DNA of 64,000 bases from Lichtheimia corymbifera B2541 (GCA_000697475.1 JNEU01001176.1:1-64000), one strand, 5' to 3'; counted from the stretch's first letter, positions 44,522 through 57,031 are shown. Translations and numbers: made by a program. The notes: a model not told the origin generated them from the letters alone.

Positions 44522-44732
44522 GCACTTTTATGTTTTTACTATGCTGTAAGCGTGATGTTATATGACAAGTGGTCTTTGTTCATTGTCAAGTAGGTAGACC
44601 CCGATAGAGCAGAAGATGCAGACGGACTTCTTTGTGCAACACAGCTCATTTGCATGATACTTGACAATGAACAAACACCACTTGTCATATATCATCACTC
44701 TCATCACAGCATACGTAAAACATAAAGGTGCC
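44522..44732. repeat. Palindrome B4
   Basis: Member of the B family (GCACTTTTA-like ends, inner ACAAGTGGT/ACCACTTGT inverted pair) lying just outside the symmetric core; a partial B end also precedes A1 near 43005-43033. Confidence 0.75.
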
Positions 44733-44739
44733 TGTTTCT

Positions 44740-45595
44740 TCAAATTGTCATAATGAATTGTGGTGCCTTTATGAGAAAAAGTTGACCAGCGTGGCCGAGA
44801 GGACCTCCTGACCAAGTTTCATGTTCGGGATGGCCAATATCGGCGGGCGCGGTCGCTACATCTTATCTACGTTCCCGTCCAAACATTTGGGCGCTGCCTT
44901 TAAAAATCTTCATAATGAAGTGTGGCATCTTTATGGGGACGAAATTGCTCGTCGCGGTCGAAAGTACCTTGCATGAGATTTTCAGGCTCGAAATGGGCGA
45001 TCTCGGGCTTATGGAGCGCCGACCTTACTTTTGTGATTGTCCATCCTACATTTGGGGTCGCCCGCATTCAAAACTTTTATAGTGAAGCCTGCGATTTTTA
45101 AATGAATGGAAATGATCAGCATGACGCAGCGAACCTTCTGACCAAGTTTCAAGTTCAAAGTGGGCGATCCCAAAGAAATACATACTGTATCGATAAATCG
45201 TAAATCCGGCGCGTACCCCATTTCCGACCGCCCATAGTAAACCCCACGTTACACCTTCCCATTCAAAATTTTTAAATGAAGCATGGGTTCTTTATTAAGA
45301 CAAAGTTGATCAGCATGCCGAAGTGCATCTTGTGTGAAAGTTTCAGGTTCGAGGGAGGCAATCAAGGTCATGGATTAATTATAGTGTGCATGGTTTTGCA
45401 GGGCAGTGGCTGCCCTCTTTAGATTTCCCACTTCTTCCAGTCTCAGCTCGTCTCTCCCCCTCCCATTCTCAACTGTTGTCTCATTCAAATACAACTATTG
45501 CCCACGAACGATTGTCCTGCTTCAGCCCATCATGTCAATCCTGAAGCTGTCTTGATCTAAAAGCCTTTGACTGAATGGCAAGTCCATGCCGTGTG
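44740..45595 (+). repeat. Right copy of the compound direct repeat
   Basis: Four units start near 44754, 44918, 45083 and 45279. Units two to four and the CT-rich sequence after them match 37262-38110 in order and orientation. The unit sequence also resembles one arm of the A palindromes (AATGAAACGTGGGCTCTT-like head, AAAGTTGCTCGT-like middle). Confidence 0.65.
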
Positions 45596-46639
45596 CACCC
45601 ACTACAACACCCGCGTTTCTTGACACTCCACCTTCTCTCGTACATCTCCTCTACCACAACCAAGAGTGACAGCATGCAGTGCAGCAGTTGCCATGGGCAT
45701 TGTCTATACTCCATTGTCTCAAGCTACTTGCAGCAACTTGTCTTACAGCCTTTTCACATGAACAGCAGATAGCCATTGTATAGAAGGAGCCTTATTTACG
45801 TGCAGCAGCTTGCTTCAATGTGTACGACTTTTGATTGATACAGATCTCAGTATTGCTCTGGTACATGGGATGGAAGGAATTGGATATATACAATGCGTGG
45901 AAAAAAGGTATTCATTGTCAACTATTATGATTGATGTTATCACCCTGAACGATTGGTGCATGCAGCCTACGCCATGACAGCTACTATCGCATCCTTTGTG
46001 CAACCTGTCAACCACGGGCATCAACTATCATCATCCAGCTGCATGTTTTGACGCGCCATGGATAGAATTCACCACCGCGGATCAAGAGCCACTTCACATC
46101 CATCTTGGCACAATGCACATCCAAAGGATAGAAACTCCCCATATCGATGCATCTCCCTCATTGAAGCCATTCGTTGTCTTTGTCAATCTATTTCTTGTAG
46201 ATGATGTTGGATTAAAGGGTTACTTTGGCGAATAGGAAATTGGGATTGGTCGACCATTTCTAAGTTTCTATACTGTAAGAGACTTTCTTTCCTGTGGACT
46301 TCGTCGTGTGTGGCACGTATGCAAATGCAGATTGCATATATCCACTTGTTACTGCTGTGATAACGGAAAAAGGGAGGATCCAATTGGCTCAGTGATGTCT
46401 TTTGTGATTTGATCTTGTCAGTAATATCGTAACACACATTCCTCCTTTGTGATTTTAGATCGTTTATTTATTATATATGGCGGGAGATGTATAATGCACT
46501 TTCTACTTGTGATACGTAGTCGAGCCTCATTCCAACATGAAACGTATCCTGGTATTGTATTCCATCATCACTGCCGAGCCATCCAACCACGACGTTATCC
46601 ATTCACGCATAACTTTTAAAGAATACAAAAGAATCTTTA
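45596..46639. other. Right edge of repeat island, one orphan reading frame
   Basis: About 1 kb. A + frame ending at 46235 is listed separately. The rest has no supported gene; the stretch before 46640 is the RPP1 3' flank. Confidence 0.4.
45996..46235 (+). CDS. Orphan ORF, doubtful
   Basis: A frame of 79 codons with protein-like composition in its second half (FTTADQEPLHIHLGTMH, SLKPFVVFVNLFLVDDVGLKGYFG). No family recognised and no promoter evidence. It could be an exon remnant at the edge of the repeat island. Confidence 0.22.
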   Translation: MCNLSTTGINYHHPAACFDAPWIEFTTADQEPLHIHLGTMHIQRIETPHIDASPSLKPFVVFVNLFLVDDVGLKGYFGE

Positions 46640-47650
46640 TTACGCACTATCTACCAGCATCTCATTGTTTTCCTTTTTCCTTAACCTCTTGATAAGTGCT
46701 TCTCCATTTTTACTGGTTGCAAATTTTGCCTTGTCGTTTGGTAATCCAAGTGCTTTGAGTCTGTTGAGAGAGATAATGTTCAATATAATGTTGGGTTATA
46801 ACCGGTTCGCCCACTTACAGGTATACAATATCAAAAGAGGATTTGACGTGTGAAACAGTTGAAGCTTCGCTTGAGACAATGAAGTGATCGCCATTGGTAA
46901 CGCGAATAAGTTCCTTGCTCGTTTGTAACACATAGGCGCGTTTTGTGTCATCTGCATCACGTGATCGATATGTCATGAGTATCACCAATGTAATCCACAG
47001 CTTCCTTTCCCCCCTTCCTTACCTTGAATGCCATGACTATAGCATAACTCAAAATAAACACCACGTGCTATGGCTTGTTTTACCAAGAGTGGATCCAGTC
47101 GAAATGATAATCGTTTGCTTGAATCCAAAGATATGATATCAATGTCGTAGGTGGAGCATGCTTCTTCGAACACTCGTGGATTGCAAGTACGGATAGCTAT
47201 CAATTGGTATTTGGATCGTAATGCCGCTAATGCTTCCTGTGAATGATGAGTGTATGAGTGAGAGTATATGGGATGATGGCTTTGGTTACCTTGGATACAG
47301 GCTCGTCAATTTCGAGCGTGAGTCGCGTGAGCTGAACAACGGGATGCTTTATATCGGTCGTACTGATCGGTTCGATCGTCAACGTCTGCAAGGGGTCAAT
47401 GGAGTGTCAGAGGCAAAACGTTGCAAAGTCGTGTAGGATATGAACCTGTTCGGGAGCACATTGATCGGTTGTATAGTTGAGAGCCACCACGCTTTCTGCC
47501 ACTGATCAACAATGTAAGCAAGAGGGTTGCACGTTGAGAGAGCGAGAGATAGATCCACTCACATTCACTGTATCGAGCGAGAATCAGGCGAAGACGGTTT
47601 GGGTTTTTGGCATCGTTCTTTGTGTAAGGAAGGTTAAAGTCAAAGTACAT
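46640..47650 (-). CDS. RPP1: RNase P/MRP protein subunit RPP1 (RPP30 family)
   Basis: Six exons: 47563-47650, 47446-47501, 47290-47385, 47023-47236, 46819-46951, 46640-46760; 235 residues. The N-terminus MYFDFNLPY followed by RLRLILARYSEL and SVVALNYTT, then YQLIAIRTCNPRVFEEAC, DIDIISLDSSKRLSFRLDPLLVKQAIARGVYFELCYS and FIVSSEAS, are the TIM-barrel-like motifs of the RPP30/Rpp1 family. It is a shared subunit of nuclear RNase P (tRNA 5' maturation) and RNase MRP (rRNA processing). The basic C-terminus (KRLRKKENNEM) is short. Every exon phase closes, and the length is close to human RPP30 (recalled). Confidence 0.92.
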
Positions 47651-47991
47651 TTTTGGGGACTAAAAAAGGAGAGAACAAAGGCAACATGCACGACACATAC
47701 ACACATGTGGTGTAGTCGGGATTTGACAAAATGAATTCCTCCTCCTCCACAACAATGAATATTAGAGTAAGCTTGGACCAAAATGGTCATCTTTAGTAGT
47801 ACTGCTGATAAGAAAAAAAGAGTAAACAACCAATTGATATGGGAGAATTAAAAAGTAAGGAGGAAAACTAATAGAAAGCGCAGCAGGAGCGCATGTTTAG
47901 TCTCCCTGAGACTAGCTGGATGAGGAGAGTAGTGGTAGTGATGTGGATCTATTGAAGAAGCGATAATAAGGTAATAGAGAGAATGGGATTT

Positions 47992-48712
47992 TTAAGAAAG
48001 AGGACCAACAGGGAGGGTGAAATGTGATGATTCCTTGGTCAACAAGCCTGCCAATGCAATATACCATGCAATGACGGCGGTGACAACACCCATGGCACCA
48101 CCACCCACCTTGCAGGGGGTGCTGTCGTTGAGGTCAGAGGCTGCCAACAAAATGAAGGTGATCTCCAAACAAAAGAAAAGGACCATAAGGGCGATATTGG
48201 CTCGGTGGGTAGCAATCAACATGATACCAGTGAAAATGGCCCATGCAACCAAAAAGATACCAAGGGAGTGATGAAGCTGGTCAGGCACCTTTTCATAGGC
48301 ACCCAAGATGTTTGCACCGGGAATGAACATGATAGCATAAGAGAGCCAGAAACCACCATAGCTGGAGAAGGCAGTGGCACCAAATGTATTGCCCGTCTTG
48401 AATTCCCACATACCAGCCAAAAGCTTTATAAAAGAAACATGATGATGAATATGGGTCCTAATGTGGATATACAAAAGTGTTGTTACTTACTTGTACAAGA
48501 CCACCATAAAAGAAAGCAAGACCAACAACGACATTGCTTGGAGTTCCATTTGGCATACCAGCGTTGGCATTATGAAGAGAAAGGACAAAGGTCGTCAAGG
48601 CAAAAGCACTAAGACCCAAGGGACCTGGATTGGCGATTGGGGGTGATACAGCAACAGCTGGTGGTGGTGGGTATTTGCCCTCCAAGTCGTGGTGATGATC
48701 AGCTGAAGACAT
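47992..48712 (-). CDS. GPR1/FUN34/YaaH-family acetate/monocarboxylate carrier
   Basis: Exons 48491-48712 and 47992-48423; 217 residues, usual for the family. A hydrophilic N-terminus precedes the family signature [15 protein letters not shown] (NPAPLGL-type). Six hydrophobic spans follow, with [39 protein letters not shown] containing the conserved GMWEF and FGAT-SYGGFW blocks. Yeast relatives (Ady2/Ato) import acetate and may export ammonium at the plasma membrane. The N-terminal poly-Pro and acid stretch is compatible with phospho- or ubiquitin regulation, which is an inference. A TATA-like element sits about 100 bp upstream. Confidence 0.93.
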
Positions 48713-51700
48713 GTTGATATTGCGTAAAAGTGATAGAAGAAGGGATGATATGGAGAAAAGAAAACGATATTCTTCCGGTCTTTTGGATTGGCATTGGGGA
48801 CTTCATTTATATACACAGGGTCCCTTCCGTATCCACGCAGCTATTAAAAGCTTCCGTGTGTGGGTCTGCGTGCAGTTGATTGGGAGGACATCCTCCACAA
48901 CCAGTCAACAGCAGGTAAGGCAACTGCAAATTCCCATATCATATACACACAATTCTTAGCTTAACCCCTCTCCTTCACTATCTTAAGCCCCTTGATATCC
49001 CTCATACATGAAGACACCCTGATTGAAATGATGCAAATTGGGGAAAGAAGATTGGTACCAGAGGACAGGCGTAAAAGTGGAGAAGAAGCATGTATCACCC
49101 CCTTTTCTTGAAGCCTTCTTTAGGGAGTAGAGAGCGCCTGCTATTACTTTTTATGAAAAAGCTGTCCAAAGCCATGATCACAACCAACGTGTACACGCTT
49201 TGAAACGTTTGATTATCTATTACAACCCACCCCAGATCATAGCATCATTCTCATGACCTTGTAAATACAATCATGCAACTCTTAATTATTCCAACTCTGG
49301 ATCTGGTGATCCTGCCATATACCAGCCGTCCACCTTGCTGGGTACCTGCAGGCCTTTGCTTCGTTTCTCCTCTTTTTTTTTTCTTTCGCCCCCTTTTTTA
49401 CCACAAAGATGCAGTGAAATATCTTTCCCCTTCAAACAATTCTATTTGTGAGTATGATCAGCAAAATTGTTGTTGATGCACATCTCGTCGCTTGAATTTC
49501 GATTTTTGCACAAGCTTTTCGTACATCCCTCCCCCGCGTTGCAGATATCCATTTACAACCAAATCCATAATGTTTGAAAGATCATTATTCTTATACATAT
49601 TGCACGTGGATCTGGTATCATTGTGGTCATTGCAATTGCGGATATGGGTAACAAAATGGGATCAATGGCAAGGAGATCAAAATGGTGTATCCGTGCACCA
49701 AAGACAAAAGAAAATGTAGGTTGAATCGCCGTTCAAATGTTGGCTGTTGTTGCATGATCACTTGGGATCAGTGATCTTTAAGCTCGTTTAAGTGTACTAT
49801 CCGAGAAAAGAAGGTTGCTTTCCCGCGTAAAAAAGAAACACAGGCCAGATCCTTTCATGTCATATTGATATCATATGCAGTAGTTGATAGTAACAGCTAC
49901 CTAGATGCATCGTGTTCCCAGCTGCTTCTTTTCCCCATCATCATTACTCATCACCAATGCATACATGTAAAACTCTATAGCATGTTGGCAATTGCAAGTA
50001 TCAGTAGCATTTGACCGGAATGGAATCGGAAGCGTGAGAACAAGGTTTTCCGTGTAGCGGTTATAGTAAGACTTGCAGTATTTGTTTTACGCCGTTTCCC
50101 CTTATCAGACGTTTCCGAGTGATTGACATTTGTTTATATTCCCCTTGAATGAGGGACACGGTCTCGCAAATATGCATAATCATCGTGTTGTGTAAGTAAA
50201 TGGCCTCAATAAAATCTCCATAGGTACATGATGATGTGCATTGTGCGACTTTCCCAATAATATGGATATGGCCATGATGATTATTGCATATGCGCAAAAC
50301 GCCAGTCTCATTATTATTATACATCCTTTTATGTAAAGGAAACAACGAGCACGTTGTGATGAATCAAATATATTTCTGCGCCACTCCATTGCAAACAAAG
50401 AAAAGGAGCAGTAGCAGTAGCAGCAGCAGCAGCACGGAATAAACATTCACAAAGGTAGAGATAACGTGTAAGAAATGTGCATCTTTCAACAGCAACCAGA
50501 GAACCCCCTGTATGCGTGCGCCATAATCATGGGATGTTGGCTGTTGTTGATCAAAAAAGGTGTCCCATCTTCTGTTGAGCTGCACTCCTCAGAAGGAATG
50601 CAATGGATACAATGCATGTATACAGTAGCAAACCATCCCTATCCATCATAACAGCCAACTCCCCCTTGATTTTATCAGTCCAAGTGATGATAATTCCCCA
50701 CACCTCATCATTACTTCAGACAAATCCAAACCCTTTCTCATCTCCCAGCAGTGTGGATACTAATAAAAAGTTGTTTTCCCCTTTACAAAAATGACCAGCT
50801 TGCACGCTTTCTTGATGCAATCGTTTCATAAGGCAAGCGTATTATCCTGCATTCACATCTCAATAACAAAGTGATCCAAGGTCATCTGCTGATGCATATA
50901 ATAATATCATACATTTCCAGAGTGTATGCTCTTCTCCCTCCTTCCTCAACTTTATCGTTATATCCGATGCAAAGACATAGCGGCTGTCGATAAGATTCCT
51001 TCGGTATCAATAAGCTCGAATCATGCGAGAGCCCATCCCAAAACAAAAAAAAATGTGGAGAGTGATGGCTGATCTCATCCCATGTTGCATATCTACTCCA
51101 CGCAAAAGGAAACGTATCCATGTCGAAAGGACATGTGCATGCATGGCATTGGCATGTATACATGACTTATATAGCTGAGTGACTGTAAAAGCATTTGAAC
51201 ATGGTAGCATTTCACCTTACCTTGCCATTGTCGACCCACTCATGGGCGGGTGCAAGTAGTGATGATAACATTACCGGTTCATCGCAGCTCTATATGATTG
51301 GTATCATCGTTTCATAGCAACGTAATACCTACCATTATAAGCGTACTCGTTTTGACTATAAGCATTGTTATTTTCCCAATAAGATACGACCAGCACGCAG
51401 TTAGCAGAAGATTGGTGCTCACCTATCATCGTGCCTCATGGCTGATTCCGAAAGCGGCTAATGTATGTGGAATGCTGTAGATCGGCCAAAGTGGGTGTCT
51501 TGATACCGCAGGTGCATCCGTTGTTGTAAGGATGGTGATGAAACCTCGCATGTAGAATCATCATGTTAGTGATGGATTGAACATGTGACTTTTTGTTCAT
51601 TAGACACAAAGAAAGGGTGTGGTGGTTTGTATGACCATTTTCTCATTTTGCTGCCTGTTCGTCGAAAATGAAAGACAAGTAAACTGATGATGGGTATTTT

Positions 51701-52745
51701 TTCTTTACGGAATGATGAATCGATGCATATATGTGTACGGGCGTTGATTTTAATCTATCCCGAGCAAGCGCTTCTACCCCGAGAATGACTGCGATGTGGC
51801 GACTGTGCAGTATAGTGTGGCCATGGATCTCTCGTTCTCCCCCCTTTTCACGGCGCTTGATCTTTTTCAACAACCCATGTGATGATACTCAACATCATCT
51901 ACCATCATCAAAAGTAATGTCGGCATGCCCTGCATTTTTTCTTCTTCCGACTTGGCCTATGCGCTTACCATGGTCGTGTGTGTGAGTGTATATACGCGTG
52001 TGTATATCACGTAATATAAACAATGCAGCAACATCATTGTAGGTAATGGTAAACATATCGGTGTCACCCACATAAATAAAATTCCAATCCAGCCCATCAC
52101 TTTACAAAGAGAGAGCGCTTTGACATTGCTGTGAACGATGATTGTACATGTATGTGCGGGTTTGTTTTAATGGAAATACGCTTACCCCGCCCTTTCCATC
52201 ACTTTTAACCCCTTTATGAATGGTTGTGCACTTACATATCACAAGGGGGCGTTCCCGCCAAACAAAAAAAGGAAAGAAAAGGTTGTATGTGTGATATGAG
52301 TGTATCCGTGCGTGCGTGTTTGCGATCGATCGTGGGGAGAAAAGGAGAGGGAGAAGGGTCAATCTGAGCGAGATGAGTGGTAGGGGTCGTTGTTGTTGAG
52401 TGTAGAAAAGCGTTACTCAAACCGCGGGTTGTTGTTGAATGTAAGCACAGGTATGCAATGAAAAATGTTCATATATGTGGGTGACAAGGCAAACGCATGC
52501 ATTCATTAAGCAGGTAAAGTCATGAAGGAAAAAAGAAAATGATCATAGTCATCATCATCAACACCCTACCGCCGCCGCCGCCGCCGCTGCTGCTCTGCAA
52601 CCCAGTAGACAAAATGGATAGATGAAAAAATTACTTCCTCGTTTAAGCTTTAAGTGAGCTTACATGTTTTGGTCCTTCCTGGTTGCTCTTTTACACATAA
52701 ATATCTGCTCATTCCACACACACTCAAACACGTCTTCTTCATATC
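48713..52745. other. Four-kilobase gene-poor stretch
   Basis: No frame on either strand showed family motifs or a convincing exon chain. The left end should hold the carrier promoter and the last 200 bp the promoter of the zinc-finger gene, including a (GCC)n tract near 52568-52590. It is the longest interval without a gene outside the repeat island; a non-coding RNA or large upstream control region would be compatible but nothing shows it. Confidence 0.4.
48805..48814 (-). promoter_or_regulatory. TATA-like element of the acetate carrier gene
   Basis: On the minus strand GTATATAAAT-like sequence lies about 95-100 bp upstream of the ATG at 48712. Confidence 0.5.
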
Positions 52746-53757
52746 ATGACTGCAACCACTTCTACGAAATCCATGGCAACCGCTCGCAACTTTCCCTGCA
52801 CCCAATGTCCAAAAAGTAGGTGGATGGATGGTTTTCCACCTTTTGATGATGGCAACTAACGTATCATGTTTAACGTTAGTATTTGCAACAAGATCAAATT
52901 TGTGCGTATCTCATTCTGTGAGCGTGTGTGTAACAATTTCCATACGCTTGTGTAGTAGTGGTTTTCTTAGACGCCATGCTTACCTACCTGTCTCATAGGA
53001 AGCGCCACATGGAAAATCCCAACATCCACAATATACCTTATGTGCGCAGCCGTGACCAAAAGCGTTGGAAAGGACATTCAAAAAAGGTAGTTTCTAAAGA
53101 AGAGACCACTGAAAGGTATATACATATGATACAACATTCCTGCAAAATACATCATGCTTATATCTTTATGTTTACAGGATGCGTAAATGGCGTGCAGAAA
53201 ACCGAGAAAAGAATCGACAAAATGATCTTCGGTGTCGTGTGTATCGCCTTGCACGCCAAAAGTTTGGGCTTGATGACTCGCCTGAGAAGCAGCAATTTGT
53301 GCGAGATGAAATTGCAAGGCGACTGGGTCGTCGCATGTTATTGGAGCAGCAGCAACACCGTATCCCTGATACCAAAGCATGTCGTTCCTCTCCCTTTGTT
53401 CCTCCACAACAGCAGCAACTTATGTCCTCCTCTTCGTCACCCCAACATGCCGTTGATTTACCATTCTACAGCGCTCCACAGAAAAAGATTGAGCTGCCAT
53501 CAATTTCTCCCAACCTCGCTTGGCGACGCGATAGCACAAGTAGTAGCAGCTCTACTACTAGCAGCAATAGCAGTGTTAGCAGCTTGTCATCACCCACGAT
53601 GAACACATCGGATTCATATCTTGCCTTGCCACCCATTTGCTCTGAAAATGAGCAGTCGTCGCCTGTGCGATATGTCGAAAACACCAAGATCCTTCATGAG
53701 TTTGTTGGTGTTGTTCTTAATTATGCTGACAACAATCATCGTTCCTGGTCACCCTAA
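52746..53757 (+). CDS. C2H2 zinc-finger protein with DUF3020-like domain
   Basis: Exons 52746-52815, 52880-52901, 52999-53115 and 53178-53757; 262 residues. A single C2H2 finger (FPCTQCPKIFATRSNLKRHMENPNIH, with Cys-x2-Cys and His-x5-His spacing) is spread over three exons, the middle one only 22 nt. It is followed by RMRKWRAENREKNRQNDLRCRVYRLARQKFG, the basic block characteristic of fungal DUF3020 proteins, many of which are putative transcription factors. The C-terminal half is Gln/Ser-rich with no further domain. The finger plus basic block suggest nucleic-acid binding in the nucleus; targets are unknown. Confidence 0.83.
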
Positions 53758-53799
53758 GTCATGAAAATAGCATCCACCATCTTTATCATTCATATCCTC

Positions 53800-53833
<34 letters not shown>

Positions 53834-54585
53834 AATATCTTTTCTCGCACACAATGCATTTACAGCAAGCGTATCATAGTACAAAACAACAACAGCACCC
53901 ACATTTCTTTACTTTCATACACGCACACACACAACAGCCTTGTAATCCTGGCACATTTGCACATAAAGCAAGCATAATTTCTTTCTTCATCATGGATGTT
54001 GTTGATGTTATTAGTCTAGCACGTGACGCAATGATGGCTTTGGGGTTAAGATGCAGTAGTTCATGTACGACGTCGCTTGTGTAACACCGGCATAACCGGC
54101 TTCTCAGTCGACATTTGGCAGATCAGCCGACAGATGTGGAAGAAATTGGGCTAGTACCGGTACCTTGGCATTGTCCGAGAATCAAACAAAGAGCCACTGA
54201 AACATGATATGGATGAATGACTTATTTAGGATAATCATGAGCAGTTTGTGCAACCATCATTGGAAAAGTTCCATGAATGATTGAAACAAAATGACGTTTT
54301 AAAGGGGAGAAAGGGGAAGGGGTGGTGAGGTGTATTATGTTTAGGCGTTTGTCCAGGTACATATCAATAATCTTCCTTGCTCATTCTACAAGTGATATAC
54401 TCGACAAAGTAGTAGTGAATAGGAAAGGTATATAAGTATAATAAGTTTCCCATCAATGATGTAATAGTTTGAACATATTCTCGGACGCGGGACTTGGTTT
54501 AGTTTCATGCCACGTCTTCTTTCTCCTCCTCCTCTTTTTACCCTTCTTCCATGTCACCCCACCCCAACACCACAATCCAGGTAAA
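53758..54585. other. Intergenic with CA repeat and TATA box
   Basis: About 0.83 kb. An (AC)n microsatellite lies at about 53804-53831. A TATA-like GGTATATAAG at 54427-54436 is about 155 bp before the DUF1206 gene. No gene seen. Confidence 0.45.
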
Positions 54586-56269
54586 ATGCAACAGACATTG
54601 ACTCGCATGTCACGGCATCGTCTAATGACAGCAGTATCTTCGCAGAAGAGTAACAGGGATAGTACCGCCTCTTGGTCCCCATTAACAACCGTTGGTGCAA
54701 GGGGAGACGAAGCTACTTCACAAAAGAGTTCCACTTCAGTCAACGACCACAATGAGCCCCATGAGACAGTGACAGATACGCCCAGTCGAGATTACACGAC
54801 CATTCCAATGCAAGTCTCGACCGACGATACAGCAACAACAGACAATAACGATACAACAGCAGCAACGGCAACAACACCTACTTCGCTTTCTCCCGAGCCT
54901 GCCAACAGCGACAATACCAGCGAACCTGATAGGAAAGATGATGCAAAAGTACCCAATATCATCAGAGTCAAGTCTCTTCCATTCTATCATGGTGGTGTGC
55001 GTCCTCGTCATGCCAAGATTGTGCGATTCATTGGACGTTGTGGATTTGTGGCAAAAGGAGTTGTCTATGGTATTATCGGTGTCTTGATCTTGACCAATGT
55101 ATCTGGTGCGTGGACACCCAATGGAAGTCAAGGAAATGAATCTCCTCAGGTGAGTGTGTGCACAGATTGAGTGTGTGAGTCTATAGTGATCTCATGGGGT
55201 CTATTGGTAGGGTGCATTTCTTTTGTTGGGAGGTATTCCTGCGATTGGTCGACCTATTCTGGTAGTCATGGCCATTGGATTAGTGACCTATCTGGTTTGG
55301 AGGTAAGAAAGGAATGGATGGACACATGGGATCACCTGATCTCGATCATGACATAAGATTACACTTAGGTTTTGGGAAGCTATCACTGGACAAGCATTCG
55401 ATGCCATGTTGAGCAAGCGCACCAACTTTTTTCGATATCGGTTATCACCCATTGTGAGCGGAGGCGTCTATTGTGCTTACCTGTATTACCTCATCCAAAT
55501 GATATACCAAACCAACGAAGAGCAACAAAAGACAGCATCCAGCAACGAGTTCCCGGCATCCTTCACTGATACAACCGTTGGAAGTGCGTTTATTGGCGTG
55601 TTTGGTGTGGCCTTTATGATTGCATTTGCAACTCAAATTCAAAATGCTATTACTGGCAACTTTATACCGGATCTCAAAACCTCAGCTCCTGATGCTCGAA
55701 AATGGGAAGCACGTATCGTGAATTTATCAGGACGTATCGGATTTGGAGGAAGGGCTGCCATGTTTGGTACCTTGTCTGGCTTTTTCTGGGATTCGCTTGC
55801 TAAGCGTAATGAATCGGGCAATGTCAATATGGTGGCAGCAGCCATAGCAAAGTTGGCTACTCATGATGGTGGCAAGGCATTCATGGTTCTTCTCGGCTTG
55901 GGGCTCATCATTTACGGTCTTTTTGCCATTGCCAATGCATACTACAAATACTTTCCTACTCCGCCCCCATCACGCATTAACATGTACCAGCTGATTACCG
56001 ACGATGACAATGACAATAGCCAGGAACAAGACGAGCCGAACAATGAACCCAATCATGGAACCTCGTGGTGGCGCAGATTATGGGATAAACGGCATCCAAA
56101 ACGCTCTCAGCAATGTAACAATGAAAAAGAAGGAGGGGAGGAAGAGAACCAAGTCCAGGCTACTACTACAACAACAATACCAAATGGCAGGCCGCATCAT
56201 CAGGATTCCCAAGACGGTGCAATCATCACCACAACCACAATCACCAATACCAGCGATGCTATTGTTTGA
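54586..56269 (+). CDS. DUF1206-family multi-pass membrane protein
   Basis: Exons 54586-55149, 55211-55302 and 55369-56269; 518 residues. The first 130 residues are Thr/Ser/Asp-rich and probably cytosolic. The membrane part has three DUF1206-like repeats of paired helices: RFIGRCGFVAKGVVYGIIGVLIL with LLGGIPAIGRPILVVMAIGLVTYLVWRFWEAITG; RLSPIVSGGVYCAYLYYLIQM with a second pair near AFIGVFGVAFMIAFATQIQNAITG; and LSGRIGFGGRAAMFGTLSGFF with AFMVLLGLGLIIYGLFAIANAYY. The recurring R-x-G-(F/Y)-x-A/G-(K/R) start supports internal repetition. The C-terminus is acidic and Thr-rich. The family is known in bacteria and fungi without an assigned biochemical role. Confidence 0.83.
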
Positions 56270-57031
56270 TCACATCCCATTATTTACATATACACACACA
56301 CACTCATCCACTCGCTAGTAATATTACGCTATACTTTTAATTTCACCCATCCTAATGTAATACTTGTTAATTAAACTGCTTTAGACATCTATTGCTTCAT
56401 ACATATAGCAGAACATTCAAGTTGTTGATTGAACTAAAAAAGTGGACGTCATGCAGAGATATTTGTCTACATCCAAATCTAAATCGAGGAACTATTTGTA
56501 TTTCAAATAAACATGCTACCCACGCCATTCCATGTGTTTCGGCCTCGGTAAATATTTAGGGTTCATTATTGTAGCAACCAAAAAGTGCCCAACAACCATT
56601 GACATGAAACATAAACCATCGTTAAATCAAAGCATTTTATTCAGGGGAACGTGCGTATAGTCATTCTCTAGTAGAGGAGAGCGGAATGTCGAAAAATGGA
56701 TAGTACCCATCCTTATTGTCTCAAGACCTTTCCGTGTGAAGGCTGTTTATGCTCCACATGACAGTTTGTGCTGCATCAATGATACGTTTTCAAGGCCGTA
56801 ATCTCGGAAGATGCCCCGCTCTTTCCCTGAAGGTGCATATGAATATCGATTACGCATGTTAGTATAGTAGGATCAACAACACAGATTTATGTATATTGCA
56901 TGGAAAGAATGAGATTGGCGGGGATGCATGCACACCAACACAACAGATGAGGATAAAAAGTATTTACAGGTAAACACAAGAGATATAAATATATACGATG
57001 CGAATGGGAGAGAGAGAGAAAGAGAGTATCA
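56270..57031. other. Intergenic between convergent genes
   Basis: About 0.76 kb between the DUF1206 and STIMATE 3' ends. No supported gene. Confidence 0.45.

Noticed and set aside
43038..44525. Reading frames on both strands across the nested palindrome
   Set aside because: They are mirror images produced by the inverted repeats, lack starts in good context and contain no family motif.
37235..45595. A complete LTR retrotransposon bounded by the flanking direct repeats
   Set aside because: No reverse transcriptase, integrase, primer-binding site or TG...CA ends could be seen, so only a direct-repeat call is made.
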